Made by a program: the position numbers and the translations under genes
Shown: positions 1 to 7,604 of the stretch, piece by piece
How positions within the stretch are numbered: position 1 is the first letter of the stretch
Layout: each line of letters starts with the position of its first letter
The notes under the pieces: model-generated
What the model saw: only the letters and a program-made list of their open reading frames with translations
The model's database searches: none
Told to the model about the DNA's origin: nothing
DNA from: Acetobacteraceae bacterium
GTDB lineage: Bacteria; Pseudomonadota; Alphaproteobacteria; Acetobacterales; Acetobacteraceae
Assembly (NCBI GenBank): GCA_030041375.1
Contig: JASHOA010000006.1
Location: forward strand, 1-64,000
Direction: 5' to 3'
Length of the DNA: 64,000 nucleotides

Positions 1-134
1 TGGAACGAGGCCAATGGCACCCGATCCACCGCTGCGACGATGAAGTGGGCAACATCATTCGCTGGCAGCCAGTCCTTGAGGTCCGGCGGCAGCAGAAAAG
101 ACTGGTCACGGTTGAACGGTACGAAGTTCGACAT
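1..134 (-). CDS. IS1182-type transposase, N-terminal part (cut by window edge)
   Basis: The minus strand from the ATG at 134 reads about 44 residues beginning MSNFVPFNRDQ and continuing SFLLPPDLKDWLPANDVAHF. This is the characteristic start of IS1182-family DDE transposases (an FxPxxxDQxxLLPPxLxDWLP pattern). The catalytic residues lie beyond the window, so only the first tenth of the protein is seen. An 8-bp perfect hairpin (135-153, AGCTGGAT-GCT-ATCCAGCT) abuts the start codon and could restrain translation, as is common for transposases; that is inference. The neighbouring host gene on the right is an intact lipoprotein gene. Confidence 0.75.
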   Translation of the reverse strand, partial: MSNFVPFNRDQSFLLPPDLKDWLPANDVAHFIVAAVDRVPLASF

Positions 135-188
135 AGCTGGATGCTATCCAGCTATCGAGAATTTGGGTACCCCCCAATCCGACACGCT
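1..188 (-). mobile_element. Partial IS1182-family insertion sequence, right end
   Basis: The element is inferred from the transposase N-terminus at 1-134. The IS end should lie somewhere in 154-189, but the terminal inverted repeat cannot be fixed without the other end, so 188 is a guess. A long palindrome (190-239) begins immediately outside. Confidence 0.45.
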
Positions 189-189
189 G

Positions 190-239
190 CTAGAGCAGAT
201 CGCGATCAGCCGATTCCGTCTGATCACGATCTGCTCTAG
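190..239. repeat. Long palindrome at the 3' end of the lipoprotein gene
   Basis: Two 20-nt arms, 190-209 (CTAGAGCAGATCGCGATCAG) and 220-239, are reverse complements with one mismatch and enclose a 10-nt loop. The TAG stop codon of the minus-strand lipoprotein gene (236-238) lies inside the right arm. There is no T-tract, so a classical intrinsic terminator is not supported. It may be a member of a dispersed palindrome family, but no second copy occurs in this window. Confidence 0.7.
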
Positions 240-1144
240 GGCGCGACGCGCGCTTTCTCGACCAGCTCACGGAGCCCGGAAGCGGCCTGATCGGCGATCG
301 TCGGCGCGACCTCGGCCCAGCTCGGCTCGATCGTTGCGGCCGGCACCTCGTTCAACTGCACCACGCGTCCGCGCTCGCGCCCGCTCGCGTCGGTCACCAC
401 CCATTGCAGCTCGACGCGGACCTGGCCGGCCTCTGTGGGGGTGACCGTGACTTCGCCAAGCACCGAGAAATCGGCGCCTGGCTTGGCCGCCTGGAGAAGA
501 AGGGTCTGGTCGGGCAGGTCTTTGCGTAAGGCCTCCGCGAGCAGGGCGTCACCGTCGCCCGGCGCCTTGACCACCCCGACGAAATAGACTTTCGCCGGGC
601 GGTTCATCAGGCTGGCGGGGTTGCTCTGCTTGATGCGCGCATCGATTCCGGTCAGCAGCGAGGCCACCGCCGGGGCATCCGCTTTGGCAGCAGCCAGGAG
701 CACGTCGGGATCACCATCGGCCCAGGCCGCCGCGGGAACCGGCTTGCCCTGCACCGAGCCTTGGGCGTGCTTGCGCGGATCGAGCACCGTGTAGTCCGGG
801 ATGACCTGGTCCTTGTGCAGGGCAGCGGTGATGCCGAGCTGCCAGTCGCCCTGACGCGAGGGCTCGGCAACGGCCGGCACCGTTCTGAGTGCGAGTTCCT
901 TGGCCAGCTCGTCGGCGAAGCGCTGGCTCGCCGCATCGGGAAGCAGCGCGTTCGGCGGCGCCGGCACCGCCAGGAGCGGCGGCGGCGGAGCGGCGAGGCG
1001 AGCCGCGACGGGGCCGGGGTTGCCCTGAAAAGGGCGCGGGAAATCCCCGCAGGCGGCCAGAGACAATACAACCGGCAGGACCAGCGCCAGAGTTCGCCCC
1101 GCCGCCTTGCTTGCCGGCAACGCGCTGAGCCTGCGGCACCTCAT
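236..1144 (-). CDS. Hypothetical outer-envelope lipoprotein
   Basis: The 302-aa product has an N-terminal export signal with a lipobox (LSLAACG, Cys at about residue 32), so it should be lipidated and anchored in the envelope. The mature part begins with a Pro/Ala-rich linker (VAARLAAPPPPLLAVPAPPNALL), followed by an alpha/beta-looking domain of about 230 residues with no motif I can name. It is the last gene of the minus-strand run midA-pgeF-lipoprotein; pgeF ends 4 bp before its start, so they are probably co-transcribed. Its stop codon lies in the 190-239 palindrome. The function is unknown. Confidence 0.8.
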   Translation of the reverse strand: MRCRRLSALPASKAAGRTLALVLPVVLSLAACGDFPRPFQGNPGPVAARLAAPPPPLLAVPAPPNALLPDAASQRFADELAKELALRTVPAVAEPSRQGDWQLGITAALHKDQVIPDYTVLDPRKHAQGSVQGKPVPAAAWADGDPDVLLAAAKADAPAVASLLTGIDARIKQSNPASLMNRPAKVYFVGVVKAPGDGDALLAEALRKDLPDQTLLLQAAKPGADFSVLGEVTVTPTEAGQVRVELQWVVTDASGRERGRVVQLNEVPAATIEPSWAEVAPTIADQAASGLRELVEKARVAP

Positions 1145-1148
1145 CCGC

Positions 1149-1925
1149 TCACGCCGCCGGTAGCATGATCAGCGAAATCTGGTGTCCGATCGGCCCGCCG
1201 CCGGCAAGCGTCCGGCGGCGATGGCTGAAGAACCGCTCCGGATCCGCGGCCGTGTCCGCCTCGATGACATCGACCGCACCGATCTCCGCCTTGGCGAGGC
1301 GGGCGCGGCAGTAGCCGGGCAAGTCGAACTGCCAGTGCCCGGCAGACCGGCCCGGCGCGAAGAAGCGCTCGTCGCTCGCGGCGCCGGCCAGCACGGTCTC
1401 CCTCAGCTCGGCCCCCACCTCGTACGAGGCCTGCCGGATCGCCGGCCCGATGGCGGCACGCATGCGCTCCGGTGCCGCACCAAGCGCCTGCATGGCGCGG
1501 ATAGTGGCTTCCAGGACACCGGCCGCCGCCCCGCGCCAGCCGGCATGGGCGGCGCCGATCACCCCGGCCCGGAGATCGGCGAGCAGGACGGGCACGCAAT
1601 CGGCGGTGATGATGCCGAGCGCGAGGCCAGGCCGATCGGTGACCATGGCATCCGCTTTTGGTTCCCGGCCCGGCTCCCAGGCTTCCGTCACACACCGAAC
1701 GGAGGGGCCATGCACTTGCCTGAGGCCGAGCAGCCGCGCCGGCTCGGCACCGATCGCGCGCGCCGCGCGGGCGCGGTTCTCTTGCACTGCCTCCGGGCGG
1801 TCCGGCCCGAAAACGCTGCAGTTCAGGCTCGCAAAGGGCCCCGATGAAACCCCGCCCTGGCGGGTGAAGAAACCGTGCGGCAAGGGAAGGGAAGAAAGCG
1901 CGAGCGCGCGCGGTTCAGAGATCAC
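1149..1925 (-). CDS. pgeF: Peptidoglycan editing factor PgeF (YfiH/laccase-domain, purine-nucleoside phosphorylase-like)
   Basis: The 258-aa length is typical of the YfiH/DUF152 family. The family's metal/active-site residues are visible: His72 in LRQVHG, Cys110 in ITADCVPV and His127 in AAHAGWRG, together with the N-terminal GFFTRQGGVS motif. Family members are zinc enzymes with purine-nucleoside phosphorylase activity, and in E. coli the protein prevents misincorporation of L-Ser into peptidoglycan precursors. The start overlaps the stop of midA by four bases (ATGA, 1922-1925), indicating translational coupling. Confidence 0.92.
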   Translation of the reverse strand: MISEPRALALSSLPLPHGFFTRQGGVSSGPFASLNCSVFGPDRPEAVQENRARAARAIGAEPARLLGLRQVHGPSVRCVTEAWEPGREPKADAMVTDRPGLALGIITADCVPVLLADLRAGVIGAAHAGWRGAAAGVLEATIRAMQALGAAPERMRAAIGPAIRQASYEVGAELRETVLAGAASDERFFAPGRSAGHWQFDLPGYCRARLAKAEIGAVDVIEADTAADPERFFSHRRRTLAGGGPIGHQISLIMLPAA

Positions 1926-2947
1926 GGGGTGAAACCGGGCAGCGGCGCCGTGTGCGGGCTGGCCAGCGCCAGCACCTTGAAAAGCTGGCCCATGCCGTCC
2001 GGTTCGACCAGTCGCCGCCCGCCGGCGAGAAGGAGAGCGGCCTGGGCCGGCGAGCGCCCGCGGGCCAGGCGATCGAGGCGCTGGAACAAACCGAGCCGGG
2101 TCAGGAACAGGCCCTGCGGGACCGGCCCGAAGACGTTCGCCCCGCGCGCCCGGGCCGTCGCGGCGACGGCCTGGAAATCGACGTGCGCCGAAAGGTCCGC
2201 GGTTCCTGGCTCGGCCAGGGGATCGGCCGGCCGGCCATTGCTGAGCGCCTGCAGGCTGTCGCCGGGCGCACTGGCCGCCGGACCGTAATCGAGAAAAAGC
2301 GCCGCCCCCGGTGCATGATTGCGCCGACCCTGCGCGAACCGCGCCGCCAGGCCGCCGGCCAGCGCGAGGGCGGGTTCGCAGACCTCGACGATCGCGTCGA
2401 GTGGCGCCTCCCGGGGAGGGGCGGCGGCCGGGCGTTCGACGAACCGGCTGCCCTGAACGAAGCGCTCTGTCCAGCCGCTCTCGCGGTGCACGAACTGGCG
2501 GATGGGCAGAGCGTCGAGGAACTCATTGGCGATGAGAAGCATCGGGCCGTCCGGCAGCTCGGCCCAATCGTCGTGCCACTCCGCCCCGCGCAGGAGCTTC
2601 TCCTGGATGCCGCGCAGCCGGGGCGAGGTTTCGACCAGGTGCAGGCGGAGGGCGGCACGGAACGCGGGTGCCACTTCCGCGGCGGCGCGCAGCGCGTCCT
2701 GCATCAGCGTGCCGCGGCCGGGGCCAAGCTCGACCAGCAGAACCGGATCCGGGCGGCCGATGCTCTCCCAGACAGTAGCCGCCCAGAGCCCCAGGATTTC
2801 GCCGAAAGCCTGCGAGACTTCCGGGCCCGTCGTGAATTCGCGGAACGGGTCGCGGCTCGCGTAATAGCGCGCGTTCGCGCGCTGCATGAACCGATCGAGC
2901 CGCTGCGCCGGCTGGATGCGGCGCGGGGTAGCGCGCGCCGCCCGCAT
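1922..2947 (-). CDS. SAM-dependent methyltransferase, MidA/NDUFAF7 family (DUF185)
   Basis: The 341-aa product carries a class I SAM-binding glycine motif VELGPGRGT (residues 72-80), preceded by FREFTTGPEVSQAFGEILGLW, which matches the FTTAPEISQ segment of MidA/NDUFAF7. Mitochondrial NDUFAF7 methylates an arginine of a complex I subunit, so a role in respiratory complex assembly is likely by family. The N-terminus (about 20 Arg-rich residues) is shorter than usual and lacks the standard GYY element, so an alternative start is possible. It lies 14 bp downstream of the phasin gene and overlaps pgeF by 4 bp. Confidence 0.88.
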   Translation of the reverse strand: MRAARATPRRIQPAQRLDRFMQRANARYYASRDPFREFTTGPEVSQAFGEILGLWAATVWESIGRPDPVLLVELGPGRGTLMQDALRAAAEVAPAFRAALRLHLVETSPRLRGIQEKLLRGAEWHDDWAELPDGPMLLIANEFLDALPIRQFVHRESGWTERFVQGSRFVERPAAAPPREAPLDAIVEVCEPALALAGGLAARFAQGRRNHAPGAALFLDYGPAASAPGDSLQALSNGRPADPLAEPGTADLSAHVDFQAVAATARARGANVFGPVPQGLFLTRLGLFQRLDRLARGRSPAQAALLLAGGRRLVEPDGMGQLFKVLALASPHTAPLPGFTP

Positions 2948-2961
2948 TTTGAGTCGTGGCT

Positions 2962-3426
2962 TCAGGGCGCCTTGTGCTCCGACTTGGACACCATCTGCCT
3001 GATATCGTCCATCGCTTCCGCGAAGCGCTGGCTCAGGAGCTGGATTGCCTCGTTGTTGGCCCTCTGAACCAGCTCGCCGAGTTCCTTCATGTTGCCGATC
3101 GCCCGCTCATAGGCCAGCTTCATGTGCTCGACCTGGGCGGCCGTCTTCGCTTGCGGAGAACCCGGCGCGGCCAGGGCCTGCATCGTCTGGGTCAGCTCCG
3201 AGAGGCTCTGCTGGACGATTTCCATGTGCCGCTTGGCGTAGGCCTGGGCACCTTCGAGCGCGACTTTGTTGGCCGCGGCCAGCGCCTCCATGTTGCGCTG
3301 ATAGGCCCGCATCAAGGGCTCCACGTCGGCGAGCGAGGGCAGCTTCAGTTCGGCAAACAGGCTGGCAAAGTCGGACGCCGGAGACTTGCCCGACCTGCTT
3401 GCCGACCCTTCCGGTTTGGTGGCCAT
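2962..3426 (-). CDS. Phasin family protein
   Basis: I choose the ATG at 3426 because AAGGAG lies 8 bases upstream; the open frame extends further but without a comparable ribosome-binding site. The 154-aa product is almost wholly helical. It has the phasin_2 pattern: an early LFAELKLPSLADVEPLMRAYQRN segment, then NMEALAAANKVALEGAQAYAKRHMEIV, and a C-terminal amphipathic helix. Phasins coat polyhydroxyalkanoate granules or act as helical scaffolds. No PHA synthase gene is in the window. It probably heads the phasin-midA-pgeF transcript. Confidence 0.9.
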   Translation of the reverse strand: MATKPEGSASRSGKSPASDFASLFAELKLPSLADVEPLMRAYQRNMEALAAANKVALEGAQAYAKRHMEIVQQSLSELTQTMQALAAPGSPQAKTAAQVEHMKLAYERAIGNMKELGELVQRANNEAIQLLSQRFAEAMDDIRQMVSKSEHKAP

Positions 3427-3697
3427 GCCGCATTCTCCTTCTGCTTCGGTCGCCGCGAGACCATCGCTGAGGCTGCTCCCCGAAGACGCCCTGAGAGTGT
3501 CCTGCCCCCGCCGTTTGCTGCCGCCGGCAGCCAACGAAAGGGGATGAGAGGCCACTGAAAATAAAGAGGTGTGTGCCGACCGCTAGAGTGCTTCCTACGG
3601 TATCAAGCGTTGGAGTCGGGACATTAGCCGAGTTGGCGCCTGCCGGACAGTCCGTTGCGGCAGGGTTTGCCACCCGCGGACCGCCCGGCACGGGCAC

Positions 3698-4426
3698 TCA
3701 GCCTTCTGGCTTCTCCTCGGGCGGCTCTCCCTCGGCGCGGAACGGCTCGTCGGCCGCCGGCCCGTCGGGGGCGGCCTTCTCTCTGCTGCTCGCCTCGCTT
3801 GCCGCCCCGGTTGCGCCGGCAGCGCCGGGGCCGGGCAGGGAATCCAGCCAGCCGGCGGCACGTTCGGCGCGCGCCAGGGCCGTATCGAGCGCGGCCATCG
3901 TCGGGGCAAGATCAGGGGTTTCGTCTCGCACCCAGGTCCTGAGCGCCCACAGCCATACCGCAAGCAGCCCCCTGATGCGCAGCCGTCCGGCCAGCCCCGC
4001 GGTCGAGACGCCGGCGGCATCCAGCATCCACCGCATGCTGGCCTCGTTGAGCAGCGCCAGGAACAGCGCCGTTTGCGGCCGGCAGGGCAGGCTTGAAAGG
4101 AGCGCCAGCACGCCGGCCCGATGTCCCTGCAGCACATCGAAGCGGCGCATCAGCATCCCGAACAGCCGATCGCGCATGCTCTCTCCCTGGGCCGGCTCGG
4201 CCAGGGCCGCCGCGTCGGCCATCCGGCCGAAGCGGACCAGGAGTGCGGCGCGCGAGGGGAAGCGGTGCCGGGCGCGGGCCATGGAGAGGCCAGCCTGTCG
4301 GGCGGCTTGGGCGATCTGGACGTTGCGCCAGCCAACCAGGGCGGCTTGCCGGAAAGCCGCCTCTATCAACGCCTGGTCGAAGGCCGCGTCCTCGGGCGGC
4401 ATGGATGGAGCGGCGGTGTCGGACAT
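3698..4426 (-). CDS. COQ9-like / TetR-type helical protein
   Basis: The 242-aa product begins with a TetR-like helix-turn-helix (AFRQAALVGWRNVQIAQAARQAGLSMARARHRFPSRAALLVRF, about residues 25-67). It continues with the DRLFGMLMRRFDVLQGHRAGVLALL segment typical of the alphaproteobacterial COQ9 family, which binds lipids and assists the hydroxylation steps of ubiquinone synthesis. The C-terminal 40 residues are Ala/Pro/Glu-rich and probably disordered. It starts 6 bp after proC and is likely in one operon with ybjN-proC. A plain TetR regulator is the alternative, but the helix after the HTH fits COQ9 better. Confidence 0.8.
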   Translation of the reverse strand: MSDTAAPSMPPEDAAFDQALIEAAFRQAALVGWRNVQIAQAARQAGLSMARARHRFPSRAALLVRFGRMADAAALAEPAQGESMRDRLFGMLMRRFDVLQGHRAGVLALLSSLPCRPQTALFLALLNEASMRWMLDAAGVSTAGLAGRLRIRGLLAVWLWALRTWVRDETPDLAPTMAALDTALARAERAAGWLDSLPGPGAAGATGAASEASSREKAAPDGPAADEPFRAEGEPPEEKPEG

Positions 4427-4432
4427 GCCCCT

Positions 4433-5242
4433 CTACCCTGCCAGCTCGCGCGAGCGTTGAGTGGCGGCGGCAATCGCGCGCGAGACGGCGGCCGGCCAGG
4501 CGCGTCCGTCCATCAGGACCGAGAGCGCGCGCTCGGTGGTCCCGCCCGGACTGGTGACGGCCGTTCTGAGCGCCGCCGCGTCCTCGCCACTGGCATCGAG
4601 CAGCGCCCCGGCGCCGGAAATCGTGCGCCGCGCCAGCAGCCGCGCGAGATCCGCCGGCAGGCCCTGCTCGACGCCCGCCCGCTCCAGGAGTTCGGCCAGC
4701 AGGAAAACGTAAGCCGGCCCGCTGCCGGAGACGGCGGTGACCGCATCGAGCAGCGATTCGTCCTCCACCCAGGCCACGCGGCCGACCGCGGCGAGCAGCG
4801 TCTCGCACAACTCCTTGCGCGCATTGCTGACGCCCGGGCCCGCGCAAGCGACCGTCGTGCCGGCGCGGATCGCCGCCGGCGTGTTCGGCATCGCCCGCAC
4901 GATCGCCGCCCCGGGGCCGAGTGCGGCTTCGATCCCCCGGAGCGTGCGCCCGGCCATGATGGAGAGGAACACGCTCGAGCGGACGAAACGGGCGTAGTAC
5001 GGCAGCACCGTGCTCGCCTGCTGCGGCTTGATCGCGAACACGACCGCCGCCGGGCTGAATGCCGCCGGGATGTCGGCGGCGTCGGCAACGACGGCCGCCT
5101 TGGCCGCCCCAGGCGGAAGGCGCGGCGCGGGATCGACCGCGACCGAGACCTCGAGCCCCTGCTCCAGCCAGGCACCGAGCAGCGCGCCGCCCATGCGCCC
5201 GCAACCGACCAGCAGCAGCGGCGGTAAGGGACCTTCCATCAT
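4433..5242 (-). CDS. proC: Pyrroline-5-carboxylate reductase
   Basis: The enzyme catalyses the last step of proline synthesis, NAD(P)H-dependent reduction of 1-pyrroline-5-carboxylate. The 269-aa length is standard. Visible motifs are the Rossmann loop LVGCGRMGGALL (11-22), VRAMPNTPA (115-123) and the signature AVSGSGPAYVF (170-180), followed by GTTERAL near the C-terminus. The start is one of two adjacent ATGs (5242 or 5239); the frame extends further upstream but would overlap ybjN. There are 13 bp between ybjN and this start, so it is probably the second gene of ybjN-proC-COQ9. Confidence 0.95.
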   Translation of the reverse strand: MMEGPLPPLLLVGCGRMGGALLGAWLEQGLEVSVAVDPAPRLPPGAAKAAVVADAADIPAAFSPAAVVFAIKPQQASTVLPYYARFVRSSVFLSIMAGRTLRGIEAALGPGAAIVRAMPNTPAAIRAGTTVACAGPGVSNARKELCETLLAAVGRVAWVEDESLLDAVTAVSGSGPAYVFLLAELLERAGVEQGLPADLARLLARRTISGAGALLDASGEDAAALRTAVTSPGGTTERALSVLMDGRAWPAAVSRAIAAATQRSRELAG

Positions 5243-5255
5243 GGTGAGGGTCGGG

Positions 5256-5762
5256 TCATGCCTCTCCGGCACATTCCAGCATCGCCGCGGCGAGCGATTC
5301 AGCCGCTGGCTTGCCGGCCGAGATCGTGAACTGGAAGGCCGGATAAAAGCGTTCGCATTCCGCGAGCGCGATGTCCAGCATGTCCTCCAGGCTCTCCTGG
5401 GAGGCGCCGGCGGTGCCCCGCAGCAGGACGGAATGGTGGAACGCCGGGATGCTGTCCTCGGTTCCCATTCCGAAGTGGCCGATCCAGAGCCGCTCATTGG
5501 AAAGTGCCAGGAGTTCATGGAATGCCGCGCGCCGACGCTCCGGCACTTTGAGATTGAATGCACAGGTGAAGTGCATCGCACTCATTTCGGCCGACCAGTT
5601 GAAGTAGAGCGTGTAGTCGGACCATTGGCCGGAAACCTCGGCGGTGACTTCGAACTCGCCGCGCCGGTCGCACGACCAGCCATTGGAGCCGATGATCTGC
5701 TCGATGGTGTCGAGGGGATTGGCGGCGGTATCGGCTGGGTCCACGATGGCAGTGGGGGGCAT
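5256..5762 (-). CDS. YbjN domain-containing protein
   Basis: The 168-aa product starts at the ATG at 5762, which has GGGGAGAG just upstream; a TTG 18 bp further upstream is less convincing. It carries the YbjN fold: NGWSCDRRGEFEVTAEVSGQWSDYTLYFNW and, later, ERRRAAFHELLALSNERLWIGHFGM. YbjN proteins resemble class I type III secretion chaperones structurally, are linked to stress and motility regulation in E. coli, and are common next to proC in alphaproteobacteria. The mechanism is unknown. The upstream region holds the tandem repeats at 5915-6224. Confidence 0.9.
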   Translation of the reverse strand: MPPTAIVDPADTAANPLDTIEQIIGSNGWSCDRRGEFEVTAEVSGQWSDYTLYFNWSAEMSAMHFTCAFNLKVPERRRAAFHELLALSNERLWIGHFGMGTEDSIPAFHHSVLLRGTAGASQESLEDMLDIALAECERFYPAFQFTISAGKPAAESLAAAMLECAGEA

Positions 5763-5914
5763 CGGACTCTCCCCTTGCAAAGGCGGGCCCCAAGGAAAGC
5801 AACAGGCCAGGCTCGGAGCGCCGCGAGTCGGGTGCGCACCTCAGGTGGCGCCCGATGTGGCACCTTACCGATGCGCGCGGGCGCGCCGCAAGCTCCCCCG
5901 CGGCGTGCCGCCTC
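5763..5914. other. Gene-free region between ybjN and the tandem repeats
   Basis: About 150 bp upstream of ybjN with no open frame of coding character. With the repeats at 5915-6224 it forms a 470-bp gene-free stretch. The ybjN-proC-COQ9 promoter is expected here, but no clear -35/-10 pair was identified. Confidence 0.5.
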
Positions 5915-6224
5915 AGCCCGCGATCGCCCGAGGCGGAAACGTCGGAGGGCGTGAATCGCGGGCTCGAATAAAGCGCGGGACCGGTGTCGGGCTGCCCAGT
6001 CAGCCCGACACGGGTCTAGCCCGCGATCGCCCGAGGCGGAAACGTCGGAGGGCGTGAATCGCGGGCTCGAATAAAGCGCGAGACCGGTGTCGGGCTGCCC
6101 AGTCAGCCCGACACGGGTCTAGCCCGCGATCGCCCGAGGCGGAAACGTCGGAGGGCGTGAATCGCGGGCTCGAATAAAGCGCGAGACCGGTGTCGGGCTG
6201 CACAGCCAGCTCGACGCGGGTCCA
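5915..6224 (+). repeat. Three tandem copies of the 103-bp two-hairpin repeat (family 1, copies A-C)
   Basis: Units begin at 5915, 6018 and 6121, an exact 103-bp period. Each unit has hairpin 1 with 10-bp arms AGCCCGCGAT / ATCGCGGGCT about 30 nt apart, a CGAATAAAGCG linker, then hairpin 2 with arms near GACCCGTGTCGGGCTG around a short CCCAGT or CACAGC loop. Copies A and B are nearly identical; copy C has several changes in its right arm. The same element recurs singly at 30267, 35790 and 38676, always in this orientation. It is not CRISPR-like: there are no unique spacers. Confidence 0.95.
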
Positions 6225-6235
6225 GCCCGCCCGCC

Positions 6236-6547
6236 TCAGCCCGCGGCCGGAGGCTCCGTCTGCGGGGCCGGCTTCTCCAGGGCGGCGATTCGCGCTTCGA
6301 GCGCCGAAATCCGCTCCGCCAGGGTGTCGAGGCGGGCTCTGCACTCCTCCGCCTCGGTGCGCGCATTGGAGGCCAGCTCCTTGACGGCCTCGAGATCGGA
6401 ACGGCTCGCCAGGTCCAGGCGCCGGACCAGTTCGTCGAGCCTGGCGCGCAGCAAGGCCTCGGTTTCATCGCGCATTCCCACCAGGGCCGAGAAGGCGCCG
6501 CCGGCGATGCCGGCAAAATCTTCGAAGATCCGTGAGCGCTCTGCCAT
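6236..6547 (-). CDS. ubiK: Ubiquinone biosynthesis accessory factor UbiK (YqiC/BMFP family)
   Basis: The 103-aa product starts at the ATG at 6547, preceded by GCGGAGG. The N-terminal half (SRIFEDFAGIAGGAFSALVGMRDETEALL) is an amphipathic helix and the C-terminal half (residues 60-90) is a coiled coil, ARLDTLAERISALEARIAALEK. This is the layout of the UbiK/BMFP family (DUF526), whose members trimerise, bind membranes and assist the Ubi lipid-processing complex. It diverges from hldD with 76 bp between starts, and ends 11 bp from the tandem repeat block. Confidence 0.9.
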   Translation of the reverse strand: MAERSRIFEDFAGIAGGAFSALVGMRDETEALLRARLDELVRRLDLASRSDLEAVKELASNARTEAEECRARLDTLAERISALEARIAALEKPAPQTEPPAAG

Positions 6548-6623
6548 TGCCTCCGCTCCCGCCGCCTGACCCGGCCCGGCGCCCGTCTTCCGGCGCTCCC
6601 GACCCGCTCCTATAAGCGCGGCC

Positions 6624-7604
6624 ATGATTCTTCTCACCGGTGGCGCCGGCTTCATCGGCTCGAACCTGCACGCCGCCCTCGACGCCCGCGGCCAGGAGAC
6701 CGTGATTGTCGATCGCCTGCGAACGGGCGGCAAGTGGCGCAATCTCCGCCATCATCCTCCTCACCGCATCGTCGCTCCCGAGGCCTTGCCCGAATTTCTC
6801 GATGGGCATCCGCCGGTCGAGATCGTCTGCCATCTTGGCGCGGTCACGGATACGACCAGCCGGGACGGCGACCTGGTGTGGGAGAACAATGTCGAGTTCC
6901 CGCTCCGGCTCTGGGAATGGTGCACGCTGCGGCGCGTGCGTTTTCTCTACGCCTCGTCGGCCGCGACCTACGGCGACGGCGCGGCCGGCTTTGCCGATGA
7001 CGCCGAGCCGGCGGCGCTCGCCAGGCTCGGCCCGCTCAACCTCTATGGCTGGAGCAAGCACGCCTTCGACCTCAGGCTGGCGCGTGCGCTGGCCGCCGGG
7101 GCGGCCCGGCCGCCGCAATGGGTCGGGCTCAAATTCTTCAACGTCTACGGGCCGAACGAGTACCACAAGGGCCGCATGGTCTCGGCGGTCAAGGTGAAGT
7201 TCGACGAGCTGATGGCCGAGGGCACGATGCGCCTCTTCCGGTCCGCCCGGCCGGACATCGCAGATGGCGCGCAGAAGCGCGATTTCATCTGGGTCAGCGA
7301 TGTCGTCGCCATCCTGCTCTGGCTGATCGACCATCCGGAGGTGAACGGGCTCTTCAATGTCGGCACCGGCCGTGCCGAGACCTATCGCGCGCTGGCCGAA
7401 GCGGTCGCCGCGGCCGCCGGCCGGCCGGCGCATGTCAGCTTCATCGACATGCCTGCCGAGCTTGCCGGGCAGTACCAGTACCACACCGAAGCGCCGCTGG
7501 CGCGGCTCAGGGCGGCGGGCTGCGCGCATGACTTCGTTCCGCTCGCCGAAGGCGTGCGCCGCTACGTGCAGGAGTTCCTGCTCCAGGACGACCCTTATCG
7601 ATGA
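6624..7604 (+). CDS. hldD: ADP-L-glycero-D-manno-heptose 6-epimerase
   Basis: This cytoplasmic short-chain dehydrogenase-type enzyme epimerises ADP-D,D-heptose to ADP-L,D-heptose for the LPS inner core. The 326-aa length is normal. It has the NADP-binding motif TGGAGFIGS (5-13), an SSAATYG segment (111-117) and the catalytic YxxxK as YGWSK (Tyr141, Lys145). The PNEYHKGRMVSAVKVKF stretch is diagnostic for HldD/RfaD. The TGA overlaps the ATG of lgt (ATGA at 7601-7604), so both should be translated from one mRNA. Confidence 0.95.
   Translation: MILLTGGAGFIGSNLHAALDARGQETVIVDRLRTGGKWRNLRHHPPHRIVAPEALPEFLDGHPPVEIVCHLGAVTDTTSRDGDLVWENNVEFPLRLWEWCTLRRVRFLYASSAATYGDGAAGFADDAEPAALARLGPLNLYGWSKHAFDLRLARALAAGAARPPQWVGLKFFNVYGPNEYHKGRMVSAVKVKFDELMAEGTMRLFRSARPDIADGAQKRDFIWVSDVVAILLWLIDHPEVNGLFNVGTGRAETYRALAEAVAAAAGRPAHVSFIDMPAELAGQYQYHTEAPLARLRAAGCAHDFVPLAEGVRRYVQEFLLQDDPYR

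Noticed and set aside
5915-6224. Tandem repeats considered as a CRISPR array
   Set aside because: The 103-bp units follow each other directly with no unique spacers, and no cas gene is near.
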